A stretch of 37,875 bases of DNA from a candidate division NC10 bacterium CSP1-5. Lineage in GTDB: Bacteria; Methylomirabilota; Methylomirabilia; Methylomirabilales; CSP1-5. How positions within the stretch are numbered: the stretch's first letter is position 1; each line of letters starts with the position of its first letter. Below the pieces are notes generated by a model that was not told the origin of the DNA, did no database searches, and was given only the letters and a program-made list of their open reading frames with translations. Positions 22,826-34,064 of this stretch are shown here, piece after piece. The DNA lies in the NCBI GenBank assembly GCA_001443495.1, contig LDXR01000022.1, positions 1 to 37,875 of the forward strand, read 5' to 3'. The position numbers and the translations under genes are program-made.

Positions 22826-23611
22826 CTATAGCAGTTCGGGCATGCCTTCGAGGGGCGTGGAGGCGGAGGCGTACAGCTTTTTCGGGATGCGCCCGGCGCG
22901 ATAGGCCAACCGTCCCGCCTCGACCGCATGGCGCATCGCGGTTGCCATGGCCACCGGATCCTTCGCCATCGCGATCCCCGTGTTCATCAGCACGCCATCG
23001 CAACCGAGCTCCATGGCCACCGCCGCATCGGAGGCGGTCCCCACCCCCGCATCGACGATGACCGGCACCCGCACCGTCTCCTGGATGATCCTGATGTTGT
23101 AGGGGTTCCGGATGCCGGCGCCCGAGCCGATCGGGGCCCCGAGCGGCATCACGGCGGCCGCCCCCGCGTCCTCGAGTTTCTTGGCCACGATCGGGTCATC
23201 GTTGGTATACGGCAGGACGATGAAGCCCTCCTTGACCAGGATCTTCGTCGCCTCCACCAACGCCGCCGTGTCGGGGAAGAGGGTCTTCTCGTCCCCGATG
23301 ACCTCCAGCTTGATCATATCGGACAGTCCCATCTCGCGGGCGATGAACGAGGTTTTGACCGCCTCCTCGCCCGTGTAGCATCCCGCCGTGTTGGGCAGCA
23401 GAGTGTAGCGGCTGAGGTCGATATAATCCAACAGCGAGCCTCCGGTGGCCAGGTTCATGCGCCGGATGGCCACGGTGATAATCTCGGCCCCTGAGGCTTC
23501 CCACGCCTTCTGCATCGTGGCAGGGTCCGGGTACTTGCTGCTGCCGATGATGAGGCGCGACGTGAATTCCTTCCCACCGAACTTGAGCGGCGTGTCCCTG
23601 CGTTCCGTCAT
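22826..23611 (-). CDS. thiG: Thiazole synthase
   Basis: This 261-residue TIM-barrel enzyme forms the thiazole phosphate moiety of thiamine from DXP, a glycine-derived imine and thiocarboxylated ThiS. Family marks: [84 protein letters not shown], and [18 protein letters not shown] followed by [20 protein letters not shown]. The Lys of IKLEVIGD is the expected Schiff-base residue. The start overlaps the thiS stop and sits behind GGAGGAG. The DXP substrate is made by Dxs, which is not in the window, and is shared with the dxr pathway at 29118. Confidence 0.97.
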   Translation of the reverse strand: MTERRDTPLKFGGKEFTSRLIIGSSKYPDPATMQKAWEASGAEIITVAIRRMNLATGGSLLDYIDLSRYTLLPNTAGCYTGEEAVKTSFIAREMGLSDMIKLEVIGDEKTLFPDTAALVEATKILVKEGFIVLPYTNDDPIVAKKLEDAGAAAVMPLGAPIGSGAGIRNPYNIRIIQETVRVPVIVDAGVGTASDAAVAMELGCDGVLMNTGIAMAKDPVAMATAMRHAVEAGRLAYRAGRIPKKLYASASTPLEGMPELL

Positions 23612-23823
23612 CGGATCTCCTCCATCCCCCCCGCCATGACGGTGAGGACCTCCACCGCGTCCCCTTCCCGGAGCGTCGTGGACCCGTAGGAGGGCTTCTT
23701 GATGATCCCCTGGTTGATCAGGACCGCCACCCGCTCAGGGCGAACCCTGAGCTCGTGGAGCAGCCCGGCGATGGTGATCCCGTCACTTACATCTCGGGCA
23801 TGGCCGTTCAGGCGGATCTGCAT
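23608..23823 (-). CDS. thiS: ThiS sulfur-carrier protein with five-residue tail after Gly-Gly
   Basis: This 71-residue beta-grasp sulfur carrier begins at [12 protein letters not shown] (ATG 23823; an ATG at 23838 would add five residues). It has the strand-helix-strand ThiS pattern, [13 protein letters not shown], and [16 protein letters not shown]. Unusually for ThiS the chain continues MEEIR after Gly-Gly before the stop. Those codons coincide with the ribosome site GGAGGAG of thiG, so the tail may result from overlap of signals, but it would need to be removed before adenylation. Compare the Ubl at 9843, which ends exactly at Gly-Gly. ThiF was not found next to it. Confidence 0.92.
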   Translation of the reverse strand: MQIRLNGHARDVSDGITIAGLLHELRVRPERVAVLINQGIIKKPSYGSTTLREGDAVEVLTVMAGGMEEIR

Positions 23824-23899
23824 AGGATGGACCTGCACAGTGTTCCAGGGAAGCTCCGTGTGCGGCTACCGTTACTCTAGCACGGGAGAAAGGGAGGGG

Positions 23900-24346
23900 T
23901 CAATTCCCTCCCACCCGCCGGCGCCTAAGGCGCAGGGCCTTTGTGATCACCGGGACCAACCCCGCAGTCAGGGGCAGGTCTCCGATTCTGGCGGGGTCCA
24001 CCCACGACGCCCCAGAGATATCCGAGGCGGCCTGCAATCTTCCTTTACGCCAGGAAGCGAGGAAGTCGATGATCACATAGTGGTACCGGACCCGGCCACC
24101 GCGGTCGGCATAAATCCGGTCCATCACCTCCACGACCTCTTCCACCCTCACATCGATCCCGCACTCCTCCCTGACCTCGCGTGCCACCGCCTCCCTCAAT
24201 CCCTCGCCACGCCTCACTGCCCCTCCCGGCAGGCTCCAGAGACCCCGACTCGGTTCCCTCCGGCGACGCACCAGCAACACCTTGCCAGCCTTCACCACGA
24301 TGGCACCGACAGCCACGACGGGGCGGGAGGGATACGCGCGACTCAT
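23900..24346 (-). CDS. NUDIX hydrolase
   Basis: This 148-residue protein carries a complete Nudix box: GGAVRRGEGLREAVAREV followed by REECGI, i.e. G(x5)E(x7)REUxEExGU. VVAVGAIVVKAGKVLLVRR precedes it and there is a strand WSLPGG. It hydrolyses a nucleoside diphosphate linked to another moiety; ADP-ribose pyrophosphatase- or MutT-like roles are all possible. ATG 24346 (MSRAYPSRP) is preferred; a longer frame to 24376 would run into the -35 box of the divergent FmdB gene. It may be transcribed with thiSG. Confidence 0.9.
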   Translation of the reverse strand: MSRAYPSRPVVAVGAIVVKAGKVLLVRRRREPSRGLWSLPGGAVRRGEGLREAVAREVREECGIDVRVEEVVEVMDRIYADRGGRVRYHYVIIDFLASWRKGRLQAASDISGASWVDPARIGDLPLTAGLVPVITKALRLRRRRVGGN

Positions 24347-24369
24347 CGCTCCGGAAGGGGGGAACGCGG

Positions 24370-24398
24370 TTGACACGTAAGGTCCAAGAGCCTACAAT
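24370..24398 (+). promoter_or_regulatory. Strong promoter for the FmdB gene
   Basis: Consensus TTGACA (24370-24375) and TACAAT (24393-24398) with 17 bases between. The start near 24405 precedes AGGAGG (24430-24435) and GTG 24445. Confidence 0.8.
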
Positions 24399-24444
24399 AT
24401 ACTTTTGGGCTTTCTACACCCAGGACGCAAGGAGGACGGTCCCA

Positions 24445-24765
24445 GTGCCGATCTACGAGTACCAGTGCGAGGTCTGCGGCCATCACTTTGAGGTCATCCA
24501 GAAGTTCTCTGAGGAGCCGGTCACGTCGTGCGTGGCGTGCACTGGGCCCGTCCGACGGGTTCTGTCGGCGCCCGCCCTGGTCTTCAAAGGGACCGGCTGG
24601 TACGTGAACGACTACGCCAGTCCGGAGCGAAAAAAGGCCCTCGAGGGAGAGAAAAAGGGGGCTGACGGCCCCCCGGACACCAGCAGCAACGAACGAAAAG
24701 CCGAGGCCGAGAAGGGCACCTCCGACCAGCAGCCGCCCCGGCCCTCCTCGTCCGACCAGGACTGA
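24445..24765 (+). CDS. FmdB-family zinc-ribbon protein
   Basis: This 106-residue protein has the FmdB/CxxC-CxxC regulatory-type zinc ribbon: PIYEYQCEVCGHHFEV, then VTSCVACTGPVRRVLSAP, with the expected YVNDYAS segment and a low-complexity, charged C-terminal tail. The family is very widespread, often annotated as a putative regulatory protein, with no settled function. GTG 24445 follows AGGAGG. It ends six bases before the convergent end of proS. Confidence 0.92.
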   Translation: MPIYEYQCEVCGHHFEVIQKFSEEPVTSCVACTGPVRRVLSAPALVFKGTGWYVNDYASPERKKALEGEKKGADGPPDTSSNERKAEAEKGTSDQQPPRPSSSDQD

Positions 24766-24771
24766 CCCCAA

Positions 24772-26484
24772 CTACCCCCCTTCCGTCTGGAGTAAGAGGG
24801 CCTCGATGCGGGGCGCGATCTCGGCGGCCGGGATAAACATATCCTCTCTCGTCCGGCGATTGCGAATTTCCACCTGCCCTTCCTGGATGGCTCGGCTCCC
24901 CACCGTCACGCGATAGGGAATCCCCACGAGATCCGCATCCTTGAATTTCACCCCGGGTCGCTCATCCCGGTCATCGTACAGGACCTCCACCCCCGCTCCG
25001 TTGAGGGCGCGGTACAGCTGCTCGCCCAGCTCTCGCATCGCCGGATCCTTGACATTGACCGTGAGGAGGTGGATCTGAAAGGGGGCGATATTCAGGGGCC
25101 AGATGGCGCCATCCCGGTCGTGATTCTGTTCGATGGCGGCCGCCGCGATCCGGGCCGGGCCCATCCCGTAGCTCCCCATGACGATGGGCCGCTCCCCTCC
25201 TTTCTCGTCGAGATAGAGCGCCTTGAGCGGCGTGGAATACCGGGTGCCCAGCTTGAAGATGTTTCCGACCTCGATCACCCGCTCGACCATGATCGGGCTC
25301 CCGCACTTCGCGCAGCCGTCGCCCGGTTGCACGCGGTGAATATCCGCGTGCCGCGCCCTGAAGTGCGTGCCCGGGACCACCCCGCGGACGTGGGCGTCCT
25401 CGCGATTGGCCCCGGCCACATAGACCCCCTCGGCGAGCGCCTCATCAGCCAACAGAGGGATCTCAAGACCCAGCGGACCGAGGAAGCCGGCCTCGACCCC
25501 CGCTATCGTCTTGACCTCGTCCCGATGCGCCGGCCGGAACGGGCCGACGAGACGCTCGACCTTTCGCTCGTGCAGCTGCTGATCGCCCCGCAACAGGCAG
25601 AGGAGCGGTCCCGCCGTGGTCATGACCATGAGGGTCTTCAGGGTGAGGCGGGGATCAATCTGAAGAAAGGTCGACACCTCGTCGATGCTCCTGGCCCCTG
25701 GGGTCGCGATCTCCTCCAGCGCAGGCCACGAGGGAAAGGGTGGAGGCGCGGGCCGTGACTCCGCCAGCTCGACATTGGCCGCGTAGCCGCACGATCCGCA
25801 CAGCGCCACCTCATCCTCCCCCGAAGGAGACGGGGCCATAAATTCGTGGGAACCGGCGCCGCCCATCATCCCGGGATCAGACTCGACCACGGTGAAGGTG
25901 AGGCCGCACCGTCGAAGGATCCGGCCGTAGGCCTCTTTGTGCAGCTCGTAGCTCTGCGCGAGCCCCTCCTCGTCCGCGTCCAGACTGTAGGAATCCTTCA
26001 TGAGGAATTCCCGGGTCCGGAGCACGCCACTCTTGGGCCGGGCCTCGTCCCGGAACTTGACCTGGATCTGGTACCAGATCTGGGGGAGATTTCGGTACGA
26101 GCGGATCTCTTTCGCGGCCAGCCAGGTGATGATCTCCTCGTGGGTCATCCCGAGGCACATGTCCCGCTTTCCCCGGTCCTTCAGGCGGAACATCTCCTCG
26201 CCGATCTCGGTCCACCGACCGGTCTGCTGCCAGAGCTCGGCGGGGTGGAGCGCGGGCAGGGTGAACTCCTGCCCCCCGATCCGGTTCATCTCTTCCCGGA
26301 TGATGGTGTTGATCTTATCCAGGACCCGCTGGCCCAGGGGGAGGTAGCAATAGATCCCGGCGGCGAGGGCGCGAACCAGCCCACCGCGGATCATGAGCCG
26401 GTGACTCACCGCCTCGGCCTCGGCGGGATCCTCTCTCAGCGTGGGGATGAGCAGGCGACTCCACCGCACGGTATGGTGAGACAA
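24772..26484 (-). CDS. proS: Prolyl-tRNA synthetase
   Basis: This 570-residue class II synthetase charges tRNA-Pro. Motif 2 region is FRDEARPKSGVLRTREFLMKD, the proline-binding region has TWLAAKEI and LTFTVVESDPGMMGG, an inserted editing (INS) domain occupies about 230-390, and the C-terminal anticodon domain contains VLYDDRDERPGVKFKDADLVGIPYRVTVG. The length fits the bacterial editing-competent type. It lies 10 bases downstream of ispG and is the last gene of the minus-strand group. Confidence 0.96.
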   Translation of the reverse strand: MSHHTVRWSRLLIPTLREDPAEAEAVSHRLMIRGGLVRALAAGIYCYLPLGQRVLDKINTIIREEMNRIGGQEFTLPALHPAELWQQTGRWTEIGEEMFRLKDRGKRDMCLGMTHEEIITWLAAKEIRSYRNLPQIWYQIQVKFRDEARPKSGVLRTREFLMKDSYSLDADEEGLAQSYELHKEAYGRILRRCGLTFTVVESDPGMMGGAGSHEFMAPSPSGEDEVALCGSCGYAANVELAESRPAPPPFPSWPALEEIATPGARSIDEVSTFLQIDPRLTLKTLMVMTTAGPLLCLLRGDQQLHERKVERLVGPFRPAHRDEVKTIAGVEAGFLGPLGLEIPLLADEALAEGVYVAGANREDAHVRGVVPGTHFRARHADIHRVQPGDGCAKCGSPIMVERVIEVGNIFKLGTRYSTPLKALYLDEKGGERPIVMGSYGMGPARIAAAAIEQNHDRDGAIWPLNIAPFQIHLLTVNVKDPAMRELGEQLYRALNGAGVEVLYDDRDERPGVKFKDADLVGIPYRVTVGSRAIQEGQVEIRNRRTREDMFIPAAEIAPRIEALLLQTEGG

Positions 26485-26494
26485 AAGGCGAGAC

Positions 26495-27622
26495 TCACTC
26501 CTTGGGAAGGATGGTGAGGAGATTCCCGGCCCCGGGGGAGGCGTCTTCCGCTTCGCCGGACTCCGCCATCTTCAGGATCTCCTCCACAAGGGCGTCGGCC
26601 ATCTCCGCCTCCTTCACCTTGCGGATGATCTGCCCCTTCTTGATGAGGATGCCGACCCCGTTGCCGCCGGCGATCCCGATATCTGCCCCCCGCGCCTCGC
26701 CCGGGCCGTTGACGGCGCACCCCATCACCGCCACATTCATCGCCTTCTTCAGGCCGAGCGCCGCCAGCCGCCGCTCCACTTCCTTGGTGAGCCCCATGAG
26801 ATCGATCTCGACCCGGCCGCAGGAGGGGCAGGCGATGATGTTGAGCCCCCGCTCCCGGAGCTCCAGCGCCTTCAGGATCTCGAAGCCGACCTTGATCTCT
26901 TCGACGCAGTCCTCGGTCAAGGAGACCCGGATGGTATCGCCGATGCCATCAGCGAGCAGCGCCCCCATCCCCACCGCCGACTTCACCGTTCCCGGGAAGG
27001 CGGTCCCGGCCTCGGTCACCCCCAGGTGAAAGGGGTAGTCGACCTGCTCGGCCAGGAGACGGTAGGCGGCAATCATCATGGCGGGGTGCGACGCCTTCAG
27101 GGAGACCTTGATCTCCGGATAGTCGAGATCCTCCAGGATGCGGATATGCTTCAACGCGCTCTCCACCATCGCCTCGGGCGTGGGCTTGCCGTGCTTCGCC
27201 AGCAGCTCCTTCTCCAGCGAGCCGGCGTTGACGCCGATGCGGATCGGGATCTGGCGCTCTCGCGCCGCCCGTACCACCTCTTCTACCTTCCAGCGCGCCC
27301 CGATATTGCCCGGATTGAGGCGCAGGCCGTCCACCCCTTGCTCGAGCGCCTGGAGCGCCAGCCGGTAGTTGAAGTGGATGTCAGAGATGAGGGGGATGCG
27401 GATCTGGGCGCGGATCGTGCTCAGGACTGCCGCGGCCTCCTCATCCGGGACAGCGAGCCGCACCACCTCACAGCCCGCCGCCTCCAGGGCCCAGATCTGA
27501 TCGACGGTGGCCTCGACGTTGCGGGTATCGGTCTTGGTCATGGACTGGACCGAGACCGGCGCGTCCCCGCCGATCTTGAGCGTGCCCACCTGGATCTGCC
27601 GCGTCTTCCGCCGTGCTTTCAT
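26495..27622 (-). CDS. ispG: 4-hydroxy-3-methylbut-2-enyl-diphosphate synthase
   Basis: This 375-residue [4Fe-4S] enzyme converts MEcPP to HMBPP in the non-mevalonate isoprenoid route. Conserved features: VQSMTKTDTRNVEATVDQI, the barrel DIHFNYRLAL and LRLNPGNIG, and the cluster cysteines in IACPSCGRVEID and VMGCAVNGPGEA, with GKQIIRKV-like end. It follows rseP in the same direction, with a 116-base spacer containing a palindromic repeat. Gene name GcpE is synonymous. Confidence 0.97.
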   Translation of the reverse strand: MKARRKTRQIQVGTLKIGGDAPVSVQSMTKTDTRNVEATVDQIWALEAAGCEVVRLAVPDEEAAAVLSTIRAQIRIPLISDIHFNYRLALQALEQGVDGLRLNPGNIGARWKVEEVVRAARERQIPIRIGVNAGSLEKELLAKHGKPTPEAMVESALKHIRILEDLDYPEIKVSLKASHPAMMIAAYRLLAEQVDYPFHLGVTEAGTAFPGTVKSAVGMGALLADGIGDTIRVSLTEDCVEEIKVGFEILKALELRERGLNIIACPSCGRVEIDLMGLTKEVERRLAALGLKKAMNVAVMGCAVNGPGEARGADIGIAGGNGVGILIKKGQIIRKVKEAEMADALVEEILKMAESGEAEDASPGAGNLLTILPKE

Positions 27623-27653
27623 GGATCAGCCTCCGCGTTGTCCGCGCAGCGAG

Positions 27654-27714
27654 TTCACAGTTCTCACTTCACGGTTCACGGGAAAAGCGGAATTGCCAGT
27701 CTGTGAACTGTGAA
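27654..27714. repeat. Inverted repeat in the rseP-ispG spacer
   Basis: TTCACAGTTC (27654-27663) is the perfect complement of GAACTGTGAA (27705-27714). Between lie partial copies (CTTCACGGTTCAC). It resembles an intergenic palindrome of repetitive type and might fold in the mRNA between the two genes. Confidence 0.55.
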
Positions 27715-27738
27715 CCATGGGCGGTGAAGATTACCACA

Positions 27739-29121
27739 TCAGGGCCGCCCGAGCAATCGAAAGATATCATTATAGAAGGCAAAGATCATCAAGCCCACCA
27801 AGAGGACCAGTCCCACCCGCTGCGCCACCTCTCGCTTCTTCACACTGATCGGCCTGCCGCGGAGCAATTCGATGCCAAAGAAGGCGAGATGGCCGCCGTC
27901 CAGGATAGGGATGGGGAGGAGATTCAGGATCCCCAGGTTGATGGAGAGGAGCGCGGTAAAGAAGATCAGGTTAAGCAGCCCCTGCTGGGCCTGCTCGCCG
28001 GTCATCTGGGCCATGAGGATCGGGCCGCCGATCGTCCGAGGGGACACGGCCCCCTCCACCATCTTCACGAGCACATAGAGGATCTTGACGCTCGTGACCA
28101 TTGTTCGGGCCCCGGCATCGACCAGCGCGGTCACCGGGTCTATCCGCTCGTACACGAAACCCTCTACAGGGCTGATGCCGATGAGCCCCACCGTCACCGT
28201 TTGACCACCCGCATCCTGCTGTACGGAGGCCTTCGGTATCAGAGCGACCGGGAAGCGTGTCCCGCCCCGCTCCACCGTCAGTGCGATCTCCTGCCCAGGC
28301 CGGGTGTGAATCCGTCGGGCCAAATCTTCCCAGGTCTCCACCCGCTCCCCGTCGACGGCGACGATGCGGTCGCCGACCTTCAGCCCCACCTGCGCGGCGG
28401 GAAATCCCTCCATCACCCGGCCCACGGCAGTCGAGATGAAGGGTCCGACCCCGATACTCCAGACCTCACGCTCGTCGCCCAGAAGATCGGTGAAGATCTT
28501 GCGGCGGGGCGTCACCGTGAGGTCCCGGTGGACCCCGTCCCGCCCGACACGAAGCGTCACGGGGTTGCCTCTCGAGGCCTGGAACGCCGCCTCGATCTCC
28601 TCCCATGTCCCCACCCGACCGCCCATCACCGCCTCGATGCGATCGCCCGGGCGGAGGCCGGCGACGGCGGCCGGGGAATCCGGTTCGGGCTTTCCGGCCA
28701 CGGGCGGGAAGACCGGGCGACCCACCAGCGCGAAGACCCCCCAGAAGAGGAGCACGGCCAAGAGGAAATTGGCGCCGGGCCCGGCCAGGACGATGGCCAT
28801 CCGCACCCACACCGACTTGTGGGCGAAGGATTTCTGACGATCCAGGGGTTGGCCCGCGGTATCGAAGGCTTGACCGGTGGCGTCCACCACGACCTCGCGT
28901 GGGTCCTCGCCGACCATCTTGACATAGCCGCCGAGCGGGATGGCGGAAATCAGGTACTCGGTCTCTCCCCACCGGAAACCGAAGAGGCGGCGACCGAACC
29001 CGAGGGAAAACTTGAGGACCCCGACGCCGGCCCGCTTGGCGACCAGGAAGTGTCCCAGTTCGTGGACGAAGATCAGGAGCCCCAGGATGATGATGAAAGA
29101 GACGATGGTTTCGACCGTCAT
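27739..29121 (-). CDS. rseP: Site-2 metalloprotease RseP (RIP protease)
   Basis: This 460-residue membrane protease cuts within membrane spans, for example anti-sigma factors in envelope stress. The zinc site is FVHELGHFLVAKRAG near residue 20, the second ligand region is NLLPIPILDGGHL near the C-terminus, and two PDZ-like regions lie between (GDRIEAVMGGRVG and VGDRIVAVDGERVETWEDL). Membrane spans occur at both ends. Its start overlaps the dxr stop by 4 bases (ATGA). RseA-like substrates are not in the window. Confidence 0.95.
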   Translation of the reverse strand: MTVETIVSFIIILGLLIFVHELGHFLVAKRAGVGVLKFSLGFGRRLFGFRWGETEYLISAIPLGGYVKMVGEDPREVVVDATGQAFDTAGQPLDRQKSFAHKSVWVRMAIVLAGPGANFLLAVLLFWGVFALVGRPVFPPVAGKPEPDSPAAVAGLRPGDRIEAVMGGRVGTWEEIEAAFQASRGNPVTLRVGRDGVHRDLTVTPRRKIFTDLLGDEREVWSIGVGPFISTAVGRVMEGFPAAQVGLKVGDRIVAVDGERVETWEDLARRIHTRPGQEIALTVERGGTRFPVALIPKASVQQDAGGQTVTVGLIGISPVEGFVYERIDPVTALVDAGARTMVTSVKILYVLVKMVEGAVSPRTIGGPILMAQMTGEQAQQGLLNLIFFTALLSINLGILNLLPIPILDGGHLAFFGIELLRGRPISVKKREVAQRVGLVLLVGLMIFAFYNDIFRLLGRP

Positions 29122-30287
29122 GATACCGGCCTCACCCTGGCCCGGTATGTGCGAGCGATCTGCGCGCGGACCTCTCGATCCGCCGCCAGGATCTCGTCGA
29201 GACTGTCCCCGTCCCCCGGCCGGTGCCCGCCGAGGCTCGCCTCGATCACCTCGGGGATTTCGCCAAAGCTGATCTGCCGACCGAGAAACAGCTCGACCGC
29301 CACCTCATTGGCGGCGTTCAAGACGGCCGGTGCCGTCCCTCCCATCGCGACCGCCTCGTACGCGTATCCGAGACACCGAAACCGTTCCCGATCGACCGGC
29401 TCGAACGTGAGCGGGGCCACCCGCACCAGATCGAGCGTGGGGAAGGCGTTCTTGAGGCGGGCCGGGTAGCTCAAGGCATAGAGGATGGGAAGGCGCATAT
29501 CGGGCGGGGCGAGCTGGGCCAGGACCGACCCGTCCACATACTCGATGAGGGAGTGCACGATCGACTGGGGATGCAGGATCACGTCCACCTGCTTTGCGTC
29601 GATGTCAAACAGCCATCGCGCCTCGATCACCTCGAGTCCTTTGTTCATCAGCGTCGCCGAGTCGATCGTGATCTTCTTCCCCATGCTCCAGACCGGATGG
29701 TTCAGGGCTTCCTCGGGGGTGACGGAGGCCAGCCGTTCCTTCGGGACCTGCCGCAGTGCTCCCCCCGAGGCGGTCAGGATAATCCGCTTCAGCGCCCCCC
29801 ACCCGCCCCCCTCGAGACACTGGAAGATCGCGGAGTGCTCGCTGTCCACCGGCAAGAGCTTCACCCCTCGGGCCGCGGCCTCAGCCGTCAGCAGTGCCCC
29901 GGCCATTACGAGGGCCTCCTTGGTGGCGATCGCCACGTCCTTGCCGGCCCGGATCGCCGCCAGCGCCGGCTTGAGTCCCGTCGCCCCCACGACCGCCAGC
30001 AGGGTCAGCTCTGCATCGGAGTAGGCCGCAACCTCGCTCAACCCCTCCTCCCCGAAGCAGATCTTCACCGGAAGGCCGCGTAGTCTTTCCTGCAGCTCCT
30101 GCGCCCCGTCCCGGCCCGCCACCGAGACCAGATGCGGTCGAAACTCCCGGACCTGCTGGGCAAAGAGGTCGAGCCGCCGCCCGGCCGCCATCGCCACCAC
30201 CTCAAAGGCCTCGGGGTGGGCGCGGACCACTTCCAGGGTCTGCATGCCGATGGAGCCGGTAGAGCCCAGGACGCTCAGGCGCTTCAT
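29118..30287 (-). CDS. dxr: 1-deoxy-D-xylulose 5-phosphate reductoisomerase
   Basis: This 389-residue NADPH-dependent enzyme turns DXP into MEP, the committed step of the non-mevalonate pathway. NADPH binding is LSVLGSTGSIGMQTL; the metal and substrate loops appear in VDSEHSAIFQCLEGG and LTASGGALRQ; MGKKITIDSATLMNKGLEVIEA and MDKQVDVI-like HPQSIVHSLIEYVDGS follow. Length and order are normal. It overlaps both neighbours by four bases (ATGA), so the GGDEF gene, dxr and rseP are translationally coupled. The usual cdsA and uppS genes are not upstream here. Confidence 0.97.
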   Translation of the reverse strand: MKRLSVLGSTGSIGMQTLEVVRAHPEAFEVVAMAAGRRLDLFAQQVREFRPHLVSVAGRDGAQELQERLRGLPVKICFGEEGLSEVAAYSDAELTLLAVVGATGLKPALAAIRAGKDVAIATKEALVMAGALLTAEAAARGVKLLPVDSEHSAIFQCLEGGGWGALKRIILTASGGALRQVPKERLASVTPEEALNHPVWSMGKKITIDSATLMNKGLEVIEARWLFDIDAKQVDVILHPQSIVHSLIEYVDGSVLAQLAPPDMRLPILYALSYPARLKNAFPTLDLVRVAPLTFEPVDRERFRCLGYAYEAVAMGGTAPAVLNAANEVAVELFLGRQISFGEIPEVIEASLGGHRPGDGDSLDEILAADREVRAQIARTYRARVRPVS

Positions 30288-31174
30288 TGCTTTTCCTTGA
30301 TCCCGACCCCGTCCCTGGTCCCCGTCTTGACGAGATACATCGCCTCGTCGGCGTGGCGCAAGAGATCTTCTCCGCTCTGCCCGTCTTCAGGATAGGTGGC
30401 GACCCCGAAGCTGGCGGTGAGCGACACCTCGGCCCCTTCCACCGGGTGGAACCGATGGGCCCGGATCGCCTGGCGCAGGCGGTGGGCTGTCTCCACCGCC
30501 CCTCGCTGATCAGTCTCGGGCAGCGTCACCGAAAACTCATCCCCGCCAAACCGGAATATCTTATCGGTCCGTCTGAGCTGCTTCATGATGACCTTCACCA
30601 CCTCGACCAGCACCCTGCTCCCCGACAGGTGCCCATATTGGTCGTTGATGTGCTTGAGATGATCGAGGTCGAAAAAGAGGAGAGAGAAGGGGTGTTTGTA
30701 CCGGCGGGACCGCTCGATCTCCTCGCCCAGATATCGATCCAGATATCGACGGTTGAGGACCCCCGTCAGGTCATCCTGCAGGGTCTCGTGGCGGAGACGG
30801 GTGTTGGTGCGGAACAGGTCATATCGCTCGAGGGCATTTCTGAGGCCGATCTCGAGGTCAACCGGTTGCACAGGCGTCGCGAGGGCCGTGTACGCCCCCT
30901 TCGCCGTAGCAGCGCTGGCACCCGCGCTCGCGGGAGGCGCCAGCACAATGATGGACAGCTCCGGTTTCTGCTCGATCATGCGCCCCACCACGTCGGGTCC
31001 TACCCCCGCCAGGTCAAGGAAGACAACCGCGTACTCTTCCTTGGCGAGCTCCTTCAGGGCTTCCTCGCCGCCGGAGGCCTCCACCGGCTGAAGACCTCGT
31101 TGGCGCAGCACCTTTGCGAGCCGCCGACGCGCGGCCTGGTCAGGATCGACGATCAGGATTTTTTCGTCGGCCAC
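30284..31174 (-). CDS. Diguanylate cyclase with degenerate receiver domain
   Basis: This 296-residue protein has an N-terminal response-regulator-like domain (ILIVDPDQAARRRL, FLDLAGVGPDVV) and a C-terminal GGDEF domain. The active site is RFGGDEFSV, so c-di-GMP synthesis is likely; RRTD, eleven residues before GGDEF, fits an inhibitory I-site. In the receiver the phosphoacceptor Asp (FLD) is present, but the conserved Lys near the end is replaced (TPVQP where K-P is expected) and the Thr/Ser switch is Ala (VLAPP), so phosphorylation signalling is doubtful. GTG 31174 is used because the minus promoter at 31215-31243 overlaps the longer N-terminus. It heads the dxr-rseP-ispG-proS operon. Confidence 0.88.
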   Translation of the reverse strand: MADEKILIVDPDQAARRRLAKVLRQRGLQPVEASGGEEALKELAKEEYAVVFLDLAGVGPDVVGRMIEQKPELSIIVLAPPASAGASAATAKGAYTALATPVQPVDLEIGLRNALERYDLFRTNTRLRHETLQDDLTGVLNRRYLDRYLGEEIERSRRYKHPFSLLFFDLDHLKHINDQYGHLSGSRVLVEVVKVIMKQLRRTDKIFRFGGDEFSVTLPETDQRGAVETAHRLRQAIRAHRFHPVEGAEVSLTASFGVATYPEDGQSGEDLLRHADEAMYLVKTGTRDGVGIKEKQ

Positions 31175-31214
31175 ACCCGGCTCCCTGCGGTTCCACCGCT
31201 CCGCGGATGTGGTA

Positions 31215-31243
31215 AGTATATTGAACTCCAGGGCTTCTCGCAA
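31215..31243 (-). promoter_or_regulatory. Promoter of the GGDEF-dxr-rseP-ispG-proS operon
   Basis: On the minus strand TTGCGA (plus 31238-31243) and TATACT (plus 31215-31220) lie 17 bases apart. The start near 31208 is ahead of GTG 31174 and behind the longer open frame. Confidence 0.6.
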
Positions 31244-31254
31244 GTCATTTCACC

Positions 31255-31284
31255 TTGACAGTGTCGAGGAACCGTCCCTATACT
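31255..31284 (+). promoter_or_regulatory. Promoter of the phosphohexomutase-enolase group
   Basis: TTGACA (31255-31260) and TATACT (31279-31284) with an 18-base spacer. The start near 31291 precedes GTGAGGAGG and ATG 31319. It is back-to-back with the minus promoter, the -35 boxes separated by about 11 bases. Confidence 0.75.
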
Positions 31285-31318
31285 GCCGACAATCTTCGCA
31301 CGTGTGCGTGAGGAGGCC

Positions 31319-34063
<2,745 letters not shown>

Positions 34064-34064
<1 letters not shown>

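Noticed and set aside
20787-23838. TPP riboswitch ahead of the thi genes
   Set aside because: No CUGAGA-type core or paired arms were found upstream of thiE or thiS.
27613-29469. Plus-strand open frame of 618 codons opposite rseP and ispG
   Set aside because: It is the reverse-strand shadow of well-supported rseP, dxr and ispG genes; composition is extreme (Arg, His, Gly) and no family fits.
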